Assembly: GCA_037576195.1 (NCBI GenBank)
Contig: JAQZDE010000081.1
Coordinates: 36,001-100,000, forward strand
Reading direction: 5' to 3'
Source: Phytoseiulus persimilis
Taxonomy: Eukaryota; Arthropoda; Arachnida; Mesostigmata; Phytoseiidae
Length of the DNA stretch: 64,000 bases
The number at the start of each line of letters is the position of its first letter. The stretch's first letter is position 1. Positions 1 to 10,240 of the stretch are shown here, piece by piece. Below the pieces are notes generated by a model, which searched no databases, was not told the DNA's origin, and saw nothing but the letters and a program-made list of their open reading frames with translations. The position numbers were made by a program, and so were the translations under genes.

Positions 1-2626
1 GATACCCTGACTTTAGTATTACACGGGGGCAGTCTCTCAGACCCGTTCTTAGAAGCTTAGCTCGATTCTCTTGACCACCGAGATTTTTTTTCGGCCCCAC
101 GGGTTCCCGTTGTAACGAGCTTTTCTTTTTCGGCCCGCCGAGTTTTCGGTGAAATAACTTTCGGCAAATCGAGAAGACACCGTAATGACTCTGCAACTTC
201 ACGGTGACTCCCAACCAGTACCGTATCTAGCTCAGCGGACAATCGGAGCTGGGACGTTCCCCGACTGGTGTCGAAGCGAATCTGTAGGTGTAATCGTTCC
301 CTCGACGAGAACACATCTGAATATCTGAACGAGCCATCGCCGGATCCTTGCTCCCAACCTCTCAAGAATTCTTCCCGTGTTTCGGCCTTCGCATGCGCGT
401 CGAATCAGCCTCCGAGTCCCTCATGGTTCCGAGGCGAAGCAGTTGGAAACGAAAAATTACGCCAGCTCTGAGCCCCCGCCTCCCTGGGACGAGATTCCGA
501 TCAAGAGACGAATTGAATTTCCAACGCAGACGGACAAAAGTTGCGCCCCGAGTCCGGCGCCCAGCGATCTGCTTTGCGCCCTATTCGATTTGCGCCCGGG
601 GCATGTGCCCCTCCGCCCCTAGATACGCCATTAATCGAGGCAAATCTTCCAGCTTCTAGTTCCTCCCTTCCTTGGTGACGACCGCTGAACTGCTCTCGGT
701 GAAACGAGCCTAAATCCGTCACTTTCCCCTAAGTTGTGATCTGTTGAGGAATCTATAGAGGACACGGCAGAGCCTATAGCCGAATTCGACTTGCTCTGCG
801 TGAACATATGAGTCTTGTAAATCATCCGAAACCGAAGGCCATGTGCAGCAGGGGGAACAAGACATTCCGCCCCGGATATTTCAGCCGCAGGACAGCCCGG
901 CCCTGGGAGGCTTCCGCTCTGGAAATTCTGTCCCCGGCGTGCAGGGCCGGAATGTCTCGAGCCCTTCCCATCAATGGACGTGGATTTCAGTTGGACCGCT
1001 GGGAGAGAACCAGAGAATATAAGAATCCGTTCCGCAACCTGGTATCACTTTGCCCCCTGTGGCTCATCTACAAGACATGCGCCACATTCCTTCGTCCTTG
1101 TGTATGTAACCCGCAATTCCACATACAACAGCTGAGAAAATATATCTTCATTCATAGCATCCACAGAAGCACTGCTTCCAGCGATGTCTTAAAAACGCGC
1201 TTCGAGCGTTTCCGAGGTCAACACATTGATCCACAAGATCAGGCTGGGTTCTCAAAAAACGCTCATCGGATGATCCTCTGAAATGTTTGTTCCTGAGCTC
1301 AGCGATTCGCTGAGTCTACGAGGAAAGTGCCGAACAGAAGATCTCCTGATATCTCACCTTAGCAGTCCCGTGGAATGGACAATATGACTTTTTGTAGCCG
1401 AATCCAAGCCCAACAGACAATACGAAATTCTGCAGCCGCGAGTAGCAGTTTGGGTCGGAGGGCTTTACGGTGAAGTTCCTTCGTGATTTCTGGAGAAACA
1501 GCCGAACGATGAGACATATTATTCGCTAGCTCTCGGAGGCCATAGTTCTGCCGATTCCCGAATTATTTCGAAGCATCCGCTTTCTCAGACGAACTTGATG
1601 ATAACACCGGTTTCGCTAACAGGTACGATTTTCGTGAAGATTGGTACGATGCTGAGCCACGCCAATACGTATTTCACGACGCGATTGGATTACGTATCCG
1701 TACTTCCAGTGGAGGCCACTTTATCTCGCCGGGAACTCGTGTCCTTGTCGATCAAGTAAAACATAATACTCAAAGGAAAATTGGAATTCACCCCGGTCAC
1801 TCAAAATTAAGTCGAACTAGCGAAACAAGTCTCGAAAATGTGGGTCACGATGTTTATGTTCTTTTTCTCTGGAACGGAATGGAAAGAAAATGGATGCGGA
1901 GTGTCATTCCGATATCCGAGCATCCGATGTTGGGTTGTGAGACTGGTAATAAGTGTCATGAATGTCCATCGGAATCGGCAGCTCTTGTCTCGTCCGGAGG
2001 ACCAAAATCGAATTTTGGTCTCGAAGTTCTCTCTCAAGCAGAAAGTTGATGGTAAGACTCATTCTATGACGAGGGCAGAAACGCTTCTCCCTTCAACGTG
2101 CCTCCCACCTCAACTCGGTTCCCCAGCCGTGACAGCTGGGCACTGAGTTAGCCCCCGATAGAAGAAGAGAGTAACTGCTTCTGGTTGTGTGCTAGGATGG
2201 AGGCTCATGGTGGGCTCGTATCATAGACAGGACCAGGAATTTGTTGTGGCATATCTTCCGAGAAGACGTGGCATCCTCAAAATCGCCACAGTGCTTTAGC
2301 CCCCCCGATTGTTTCAGTCAAGTTATGGAGTCGGAAGGGGAAACATGACTCCCCCTCAATTTGGTCGTCATCATCGTTCTTTTTCGCCTCAGTTCCGCAG
2401 CCAGGACTTTCCGTGGGGGGATGCTGAGTTATCTTTCGTCTGCCCACTTCACACGCGTTCTGCCTCACCTTGGAGAAACCTTCCCTTTATCTTTTCCCAG
2501 ACCATTCATTGAGTATCTGTAAAATCTATACATGTGTGGAGTCATTGAAAACGGTCAGATCGCCTTGTCAACAACAACAGTAGCTTGCCTTCGATTTGGT
2601 AGCTCGGAAGCTCCCCAATAATATTA

Positions 2627-3680
2627 GGTGCGTGCAAAAGTTCTAGGCGCTAAACTTCGACAGCTCATAAGTTCGCTTCCAGGGGTCGCAGAGAGATGCT
2701 GAAAATACGTTGAATCAGCTTTCAGATGCTATCGATTCCGTTGTGATGCAACAAATGGCCTGCCAATACCGACGGTTTCAGTGAAATGTCAGAGAATCGG
2801 AAAATCGCGGTTTCTCGATTCCGGCGAAACTAAGATTATGACACCCTGTTTTCTCTTCGGCATCATGAAGTTCGTCGACAGCAAGGCTGTTTAAAAAAAA
2901 GTTGAGCGATTCGGCCGCTGCCAAGCGGAGATATCGGCCTCGAAAGTTTCGATTTTCAGCCCTCTCGATCGATGTTTAGTGAATAGGAGAAAAAAAATGC
3001 TCCCTCTTCACCCACAAACGAGCCAATTTGAGGTGCCGCATAGCACATCTTATAGCCGGGCTCAAAGCTTCGAAAACATGTCATCTGATCCAATTTTTGG
3101 CTCTCCACCCATAGCTTCGGATTGCGAGTCGGAATCACAAACTTCAGTTTCGCTGCCTGAGCCGTCCCATGGCTGGCACCGGCACAAATTCCCTGGAAAC
3201 TCTTGGAAAGCCTGAAATTGGATTATATGACATGTCTTTGAAACCTTGAACAAGGCTTTGAAGTTTGCTATGCAGTTATGCTATCTCAAATCGGCTCGTT
3301 TTTTGGGTGAGATGTAGCTTTTTTCGAGGAGGCCCATATTTCTCCCAATCTTTCAGCTTGAATCGAGAGGACGAAAGTTCGAAAATTCCGAGGCCGATAT
3401 CTCTGTTCCGCTGCAGCCGAATTGCTCAATTTTTTTTTAAACAGCTCAATTCTCGACAAACTTTATGATTCCGAAGAGAAATCCTGGAGTCCTAATCTTG
3501 GTTTTGCCGGAGTCGAGGAATCACGATTTTTGACCATTTCACCAAAACCGTCGGTATTGGCAGGCCGTTTCTTGAATCAGAACGAATTCCGCGTATTTTG
3601 AGTGTTTTATCATCTTTCCGCCGCTTCTGGGAGCGGAGTTATGAGCTGTCAAAGTGTAGCGCTCGGGAACTTTGCACCCA
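2627..3680. repeat. Long imperfect palindrome, foldback or MITE-like element
   Basis: The left half reads inward from 2627 and matches the reverse complement of the right half, which ends near 3680. A 22-nt perfect inverted match joins 2757-2778 with 3545-3566. Further matched blocks lie at 2641-2700 versus 3610-3670, 2930-2975 versus 3350-3395, and 3010-3110 versus 3215-3310, leaving a loop of roughly 100 nt near 3120-3215. The arms differ by substitutions and small indels, so it is old. The outer end GGTGCGTGCAAAAGTT (2627-2642) resembles mariner-family terminal repeats, and the right end carries the diverged inverse. A clear TA target duplication is not evident. No transposase frame is visible inside, so it would be non-autonomous. 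Confidence 0.7.
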
Positions 3681-5444
3681 TCCGATATATCCACATGCGT
3701 GGTGTTTCGTAATTTCTCTGCAACTTGAGGGCGGATCGAAGCTCCCTAAAAGTCAACATTCTCTCGAAGCGCGTCATGAGTGGTGGATTGATAAAGTGGT
3801 TCGACGAGTCGATTCAAATTATATGGACTTGAGTCCCTGGGGAGGGGGGGGGGTGCTATTACCCAGTCAGCCCCAAGGTGGACCCGCGCCTGCTCGGCGA
3901 AGCTTGCAGGCTCGGTTTTCCTCAACGGTCTCCTCTGAATACGGACTTCAGTCGCGAAGAACTTGCGAAGAAGAATTTGTAGAGATGCCATGTCGATAAC
4001 GTAACGGTATGCAGTCGGGTTCGCAGAGATTTGGCGCCGATATTGCGACTCAGCCAACGGGGCTCGCACTATGGGCCCCTGCACACATATCGCGACCTTT
4101 GTCTACGATCTGCCCCACGCATGCTAGTTGTCCAAGATGATCGGACCAGCGGAGATCTTGAGTTCACTCTTCAAGCAAAGTGCGAACTTTCCGGTTGATA
4201 GAGGGAAACAATGATGAGTATCAAAGTTCTGTTAACGTGGAGATAGTTGATTCGGTTCACGTTCCGAGGTTCCCCTCCCATCTCTGCGGGTCCGGCACCG
4301 GTACCCAAGTTTCCCTCGGCAGCTCGTCCAGGGGACCTTTAACCCTGGGTGTGTTTTATGGCTATCCATCGTTTGTCTTCATGGTGTTGTATTCGTCCCT
4401 GTCTCCAGGTCCATCTCGTTTCCTTTGACTTTCGAAATAGCAGATATCATGTCTTCCACTGCTTCCCAATCAGGATCGGAGCTATGCGGATCGTGTGGAA
4501 GCGCGTCGGAGATCTATCATCACAGAGGTTCAATGCGATGGCAGGTCAACTTGGTGTTGGCAACTTGAGAATGATTCCCAACATGTTGATTCTCGGAAGA
4601 AATAGCCGGAGGAACACCTGCGTACCAAAACGAGATGAGCCTGCATGAGGTGAAATGGCTTCGTGGCTTGAAGAGAGTCCTCGAAAAATGATACGGTTCT
4701 GTTTTTTCGACCGTTTGGATCATTTCGGAGTCGATCTTGCATTGAGAGGAACAAAATCAATCTTTCCGCATCGTCGAGAATCGCATACGGGTAGCCTTCC
4801 TAATCGGCTAGCTTTCGAACAGGAAAATACTAGTCTCCGATCTCTTGTTCGGGCGGTATTCTCCGAAGCTGAAGTCGAATGAGTTATTCCATCGGTCATC
4901 CTTCTATTTTGACGTGCATCTCGAGATTAACCGGCGATCTAGGTAAACTGAGATGGGTGAGAATGTTGGGTGTTGGGGGAGGGAACTGACCACAATGTAA
5001 GATCTTAGAATTGCGATTGGGCCCGCATCGGTCTTACATTGACCTAGACCCGTAGTTCTCATTCAGGAGCCATGTGCCCGAAAGGGGCAAGGCGGAGTCT
5101 TGGGGGCCATCGGCGATTTTCTTCGGCCGCGTTATAGTACTTACATATTCACGTCCGAAGAGTTTGGACTCCACGTGGCAAGCGGCGCAAATCAGATCTT
5201 TCCTGTCCGTAGTCTCCGAGCGCTGCTATCAACGCTGAACCCATCGCTGGGCTTACAGTTTCGAGCTAGCGTGGAAGACTCCTGAGTTTTTGGTATGCGG
5301 ATTTCTCAAAATCGAGATCAATCGTGCGCTATGTATTGCCATCATGTAACTCCAGAAGTTCAACCCGACTCCAACATCATATTGTTCGTCTCCTCAGCCA
5401 AAACTTCTGATGGGATTAGGGTGGCCACGATTCCTTTCCTCTAG

Positions 5445-5485
5445 CGTTAGGGCGGCCGCGGGCCCGAAAAGGTTTCGAACCACTG
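5445..5485 (-). mobile_element. hAT-like terminal fragment
   Basis: Read on the minus strand from 5485, the sequence begins CAGTGGTTCGAAACC and runs on as CTTTTCGGGCCCGCGG. This is the common start of non-autonomous hAT elements (CAGTGGTTCTCAACCTTTT followed by a GGG/CGCGG block). No matching second terminus and no 8-bp target duplication were found nearby, so it is best read as a decayed fragment. Confidence 0.4.
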
Positions 5486-6221
5486 GGTTAGATCCTCGGG
5501 TCCCGAGCTTCTCCCGCGAGGTTGTCACAACAAGAGCATAAACGGTCGCCTGGGAGTTTCAAGATGAACGAGTCTTCAACGTGATTTTTCTTGCCTCGAA
5601 CATCATCCGCCATCCATCCCATGCCAGATTTTCTAGCTCCGCACCAACGCGTTCTGGATCATGAGTTGCTGTACCTACAACGCATTGTTGTCAGCTTTAA
5701 CATACACAGCCCGTCGCGTGGAAATATGAGTGACACCCTACGACACGAGAATTCTGAGCCGCGTTGGAGCTACTCAAAGGGGAACGCGTGGAGATATTCC
5801 GTGAAGCTCGTTGCCCCAAACAAGTCGAGGCATAATCGAAGAACCAACTGTTTGAGCGATCCACGCCAAAATCATCCTTGGAGAAGAACCTATGTTCGGG
5901 CATGTGGCAAGGAACTCTTTCCCCATGAATCCGCTGAAAAGCTGTCTAACAACTATTTATCCGCGTAGGAGCTCCACAACTCGTTATTGCCGTCGCAGCG
6001 GCATTCCTGCTCTCGGAGTTTCAGAGACCGTCGAAACCATTGCATCTGTCTTTCGTATAGCTTTTAAGAGTAAATGAAGACCTTCGATTCCTTCTCGCCT
6101 TTGACCCTCTCGCAACAAGAGTCTGCTCCAATGGAACAAGAAACGGGATTTCTCTGTCACTGGTGTCTAGCTGTGGCGCTCGTATTCATGAAGCCTGAGA
6201 CGGAAAGTGCCCAAAGAACCG

Positions 6222-6228
6222 TATAAAA
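6222..6228 (+). promoter_or_regulatory. Candidate TATA box of enolase
   Basis: TATAAAA lies about 230 nt upstream of the enolase start codon. The distance allows a 5' UTR of about 200 nt, or a small 5' UTR intron. No initiator element was confirmed, so this is only a candidate. Confidence 0.3.
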
Positions 6229-6454
6229 TCACTGAGAACCTGGAAAAAGAGAACCGTTGATGGTAGGAAGTGCAGCCTTGGCATACGTGCGCGCGGCGAT
6301 GGTCATGTGTTCACCTTAGCTCAACGGGCCACAGCAGCAGCGCCCTCTCGATCTCCTTCAACCAGCGGAGTGTGACCACTTGAGTATAGCAGTTGACCGC
6401 TGTTGTGCTTGCAATTTCGAGTCTTTCTGTCCGAGGACACTAACGAAGTGTACT

Positions 6455-7759
6455 ATGTCGATCAAGAAGATTTACGCCCGTCAAATCTACGACTCACGGG
6501 GCAATCCCACTGTAGAGGTTGATTTGACCACGGCGAAAGGAGTGTTTCGTGCCGCGGTGCCGTCCGGAGCGTCAACGGGTATCTACGAAGCCCTTGAACT
6601 TCGCGATGGGGACAAAAAGGTTCACCACGGGAAAGGCGTTCTGAAAGCAATCAAGAATGTCAACGACTTGATTGCCCCGGCGCTCCTTAAGGAGAACTTC
6701 GATGTCAAGGATCAGCAGAAGATCGATGACTTCATGATCAAGTTGGACGGCACCGACAACAAGGACAAACTCGGCGCGAACGCTATCCTAGGTGTGTCGA
6801 TGGCTGTCTGCAAAGCTGGTGCCGCCGAGAAAGGAGTTCCTCTTTACAGGCACATTGCCGATCTCGCCGGGAATTCCAAGATCATTCTCCCCGTTCCTGC
6901 CTTCAACGTCATCAACGGAGGATGTCACGCAGGTAACAAGCTCGCCATGCAGGAGTTCATGATCCTGCCGACCGGGGCTGCGAGCTTCTCTGAGGCCATG
7001 CGTATGGGAAGTGAAGTCTACCATCACTTGAAAGCTGTCATCAAGAAGAAATTTGGGCTCGCCGCCACCGCTGTCGGTGACGAAGGCGGTTTCGCTCCTG
7101 ATATCCAGGACAACCGCGAAGCTTTGGAACTCATCAAGGAGGCCATCGAAGCCGCTGGATACACCGGCAAGATCGAAATCGGCATGGACGTAGCCGCGTC
7201 TGAGTTCTGCCAGAACAAGAAATACAACCTGTCTTTCAAAGAACCCACACCAGTGCCCGAGTCCCAGCATCTGACCTCGGCCCAGCTCCAGGGATTCTAC
7301 GAGGACAACATCAAAAGCTTCCCCATCGTGTCCATTGAGGATCCTTTCGACCAGGACGACTGGGAGGGATGGACATCGCTCACAGCGGCGACTCCGATCC
7401 AGATCGTTGGCGACGATCTAACTGTCACTAACCCCAAGCGGATCCAGATGGCCTGCGACAAGAAGGCTTGCAACTGCCTCCTGCTCAAGGTCAACCAGAT
7501 CGGATCCATCACGGAATCCATCAACGCTCATCTTCTGGCGAAGAAGAACGGCTGGGGCACCATGGTCTCTCACCGCTCGGGCGAAACTGAGGACTGCACC
7601 ATCGCTGACATCGTGGTCGGTCTCAGCACCGGACAAATCAAAACCGGAGCTCCCTGCAGATCTGAACGTCTTTCAAAATACAACCAGATCCTCCGAATCG
7701 AGGAAGAGCTCGGCTCGGCGGCGGTCTACGCCGGCAAGAACTTCCGGAGGCCCGAGTAA
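6455..7759 (+). CDS. Eno: Enolase (2-phosphoglycerate dehydratase)
   Basis: Glycolytic enzyme of the cytosol converting 2-phosphoglycerate to phosphoenolpyruvate, as a Mg-dependent dimer. The frame is complete and intronless, 434 aa, the usual animal length. The ATG at 6455 was chosen because it gives the canonical [18 protein letters not shown] start; an in-frame upstream ATG at 6380 would add 25 unrelated residues. Visible landmarks are the SGAST loop (37-41), general-acid Glu210 in GDEGGFAP, metal ligands Asp245, Glu295 (SIEDP) and Asp320 (GDD), Lys345 in LLLKVNQIG, and the SHRSGETED segment (372-380). One oddity is mobile loop 2, which reads INGGCHAG with Cys157 where most animal enolases have Ser. 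Neighbouring genes are rich in introns, so the lack of introns suggests intron loss or a retrocopy, although the frame looks fully functional. Confidence 0.97.
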   Translation: MSIKKIYARQIYDSRGNPTVEVDLTTAKGVFRAAVPSGASTGIYEALELRDGDKKVHHGKGVLKAIKNVNDLIAPALLKENFDVKDQQKIDDFMIKLDGTDNKDKLGANAILGVSMAVCKAGAAEKGVPLYRHIADLAGNSKIILPVPAFNVINGGCHAGNKLAMQEFMILPTGAASFSEAMRMGSEVYHHLKAVIKKKFGLAATAVGDEGGFAPDIQDNREALELIKEAIEAAGYTGKIEIGMDVAASEFCQNKKYNLSFKEPTPVPESQHLTSAQLQGFYEDNIKSFPIVSIEDPFDQDDWEGWTSLTAATPIQIVGDDLTVTNPKRIQMACDKKACNCLLLKVNQIGSITESINAHLLAKKNGWGTMVSHRSGETEDCTIADIVVGLSTGQIKTGAPCRSERLSKYNQILRIEEELGSAAVYAGKNFRRPE

Positions 7760-8050
7760 GATGCAGAGGACGAGAATTTCCGCGACTTCTGACCCAATTC
7801 GGAGGAGGCACTGCATATGCAAGCCGCTCGACTTCGCGTCGTCTCGTTTCATCAGCTTATCAAGCTATTGAGGTTGAGGAGAGAAACAATTCATGTTTGA
7901 CCTTAGTTTTTATGTCGCACATAATGTGGAACTTGAAGTAGACTATAGGTCCGCGTGCCACGTAAGCGAGTCAGAGGTTCTATCTGGTGCGCTGACTATG
8001 AAAACGTTGAAGAGATTCTTCCGGTCCATTTCGAAGCAGCGACGGTAATC

Positions 8051-8056
8051 AATAAA
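8051..8056 (+). terminator. Polyadenylation signal of enolase
   Basis: AATAAA about 290 nt after the enolase stop codon, the first such hexamer downstream on this strand. Confidence 0.5.
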
Positions 8057-8059
8057 CGT

Positions 8060-10240
8060 AGACTATGAACAGCAGCGTTGGTGTGCTCTTTCGTTCTACT
8101 GGACGTTTCACACGGTCCCGTGTGATCCAGACTCACCCTGGTATCATGCGATCATGAGAATATTCCCCAAATCAGGGAAACAGGTTCAAGACCGAATTGT
8201 TTCCGGCAAGGCCCAGCTTGAAGGTCAACCGTGTCCGCCTGATAATGACTGCAATGGGTTATTCGGTTCGAGATAGATAGGGAGGAGCTTTGCGGGCTGG
8301 AATTGTAAGTGAACATTGAGTTCAATAAATTCATGTCAGTTGGATGATGGCTGTATGACACGTCGGATTCTCAAGAACGCCATGCAGGAAGCTGAAACTA
8401 TGTTATCATCGATCCCCATCAAGCGGAGAGGGCAAACTGTCAGGACTGGTCAGCAGTTTGAGCACAATGGTAAGACTTCGGAGTTTGCAGTTAAAACCTG
8501 GCAGAGCTCTGGGATCCAGAATACACCACAAACGGAATCTTTGACTCTCAAAGCTGCACGGAAGAAGCTCTCGCCCAGTGTGATCGCTCTTCTAACATAA
8601 ACTAACCTGTCAATGCCAGCTTGCATATCTGGACCGCTCCAAGCGGAGCGTGCCTCTCATCAGGTGTTTGGTTCCGCATCTATCGGAATCTGAATCTTTG
8701 GTAGCGAATTTCATCTGCGGCACCACCCTCTTTTCTTCCCCTCCGTGCATTAAAAGCTCTGTGATCTTCTTCTCACACACAAATCGGATCCGGACTTCGC
8801 TCCGAGCAGATAGCCAAACATATATAATGCCACAGCCGGAGCGTTCCTCCCGAGAACGTCTCAAACCTGTGGTTCAATGCAACCTCGGGTTGGGACCCGC
8901 GATCCAGTAGACCCCGGGAATCGTGATCTCATACAACAGAGTCACAGCTTGCAGCCAGTCTCATGCCTTCCGACAATTGCTGCAAACCCAACTTTCGAAA
9001 GATCTTGCAACAAACTTAACGGGCCTGCCGTGATAGTAGAAGAACCATCTCATTGGAATCCGACACCACTGCTCGTTTATTCAGTAGGTGAATTCACTTT
9101 ATGAATCATAACAGGGACTGCTCGTCAAACGGCAGAACAAGTATCCATTTACGCTTTGGGATGCTCAAAGATTGATTAAACTGTTCCTAAGGATTGGCAA
9201 TCTGATGCCAGAAGGTAGATATGGGGCTTCCCTACCCGACCATACCTGATGCGGGACCACGTCGAGATTGTTGAACCCCGACGACAATCACGCTATCGAA
9301 TAATTATGTTTCCTCCCAGAGTTTTTTCTGTCTTTCTGCGTTGAACAATACTAGAAACTCAGTTCTCAGGACCTACAGGATTTCCCTGACTCTTCACTGT
9401 ACAACCCTTTCTGACAGAAACGTGCTCCCGATCAAGTGGGGAAAATGGAACTTTATATTGCGCTCATGAAGTTTTACCCGGCCATAGGTTTCTGTGTTCA
9501 TGTGGATTTGTGTAACCTGTGAATCCTTCCTCGTCTGATCCAGTGCTGCTGCTTCTATCACAATGCCGCAAAACTTTGCTCACAATCTCCCTCTCCTCAC
9601 ATTCCCGGAACAATATCCAAGAGCTTTTGCTTCCGCCAAGACCCATCATTTCCCAATCCTTCATTATGAACCATACATTCCCATCACGGTAGTCACTGCC
9701 TTCGCGGGCTTTTCAGAACTCCCCTCGAGGATTTCTCGCACAGGGTCTCTCTCGATTCCGAGCGAGAAGTATTCGACGGAATCGGTATGACGATCGAACT
9801 GAATAACGTTGAGTCACCATGACGCCCGTGAGAGGAGCCAAACTTCGACTGAAGTTCCTCATAGCTTGATGGATGTGTTTGTGATAACGCGTTCTATTTG
9901 ACACAGGGGAGGGGTTACAACTGGTTGATCGGAGTACGGAAGGGCGGCAACCTTACTTTGGTCAACCCCTTTCCTCTTTCACAGAATTTTCGCTTCAGCC
10001 GCGTTCTCAAGACGAAAGCGGTCCAGGGATGAGCGAACGCATGTTTTTCGACACGACGCCACTTCAGAATCACATCAAGAACAAGGATCATTTTCAAAAG
10101 TAAAAGTTGTGCGGCAGCGACACTCCCTAACCAATAATATCATCTTCTCCCAGTCTGTGAAAATCCCTCCCGGTTCGCTTCTCGCAAATCTTCGCTCGAA
10201 ATCTCGACCGTCACCGATAATTTCGAAGACTCGATCCGAG
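8060..10240. other. Intergenic stretch between enolase and TEX2-like gene
   Basis: The two genes converge here. No open frame above 94 codons and no recognisable domain was seen. A second degenerate hAT-like start (CTGTGGTTCAATGCAACC, then GGGTTGGGACCCGCG) lies at 8868-8901. The rest is unremarkable unique-looking sequence, possibly including long 3' UTRs. Confidence 0.5.

Larger units (their letters stand above)
1..6221. other. Region with no recognised gene
   Basis: About 6.2 kb to the left of enolase. Open frames here are short (the longest, 808-1281 +, has 157 codons) and have no recognisable domains or convincing splice structure. The only clear structures are the long imperfect palindrome at 2627-3680, a ten-G run at 3844-3853, and a hAT-like end near 5485. 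It is probably intergenic or intronic sequence with decayed mobile elements. Confidence 0.5.

Noticed and set aside
3795..3808. AGTGGTTCGACGAG as a partner terminus for the hAT fragment at 5485
   Set aside because: Similarity is limited to the first dozen bases and no target duplication is seen.
6788..7270. 160-codon minus-strand frame over enolase
   Set aside because: Antisense shadow caused by the biased codon use of enolase.
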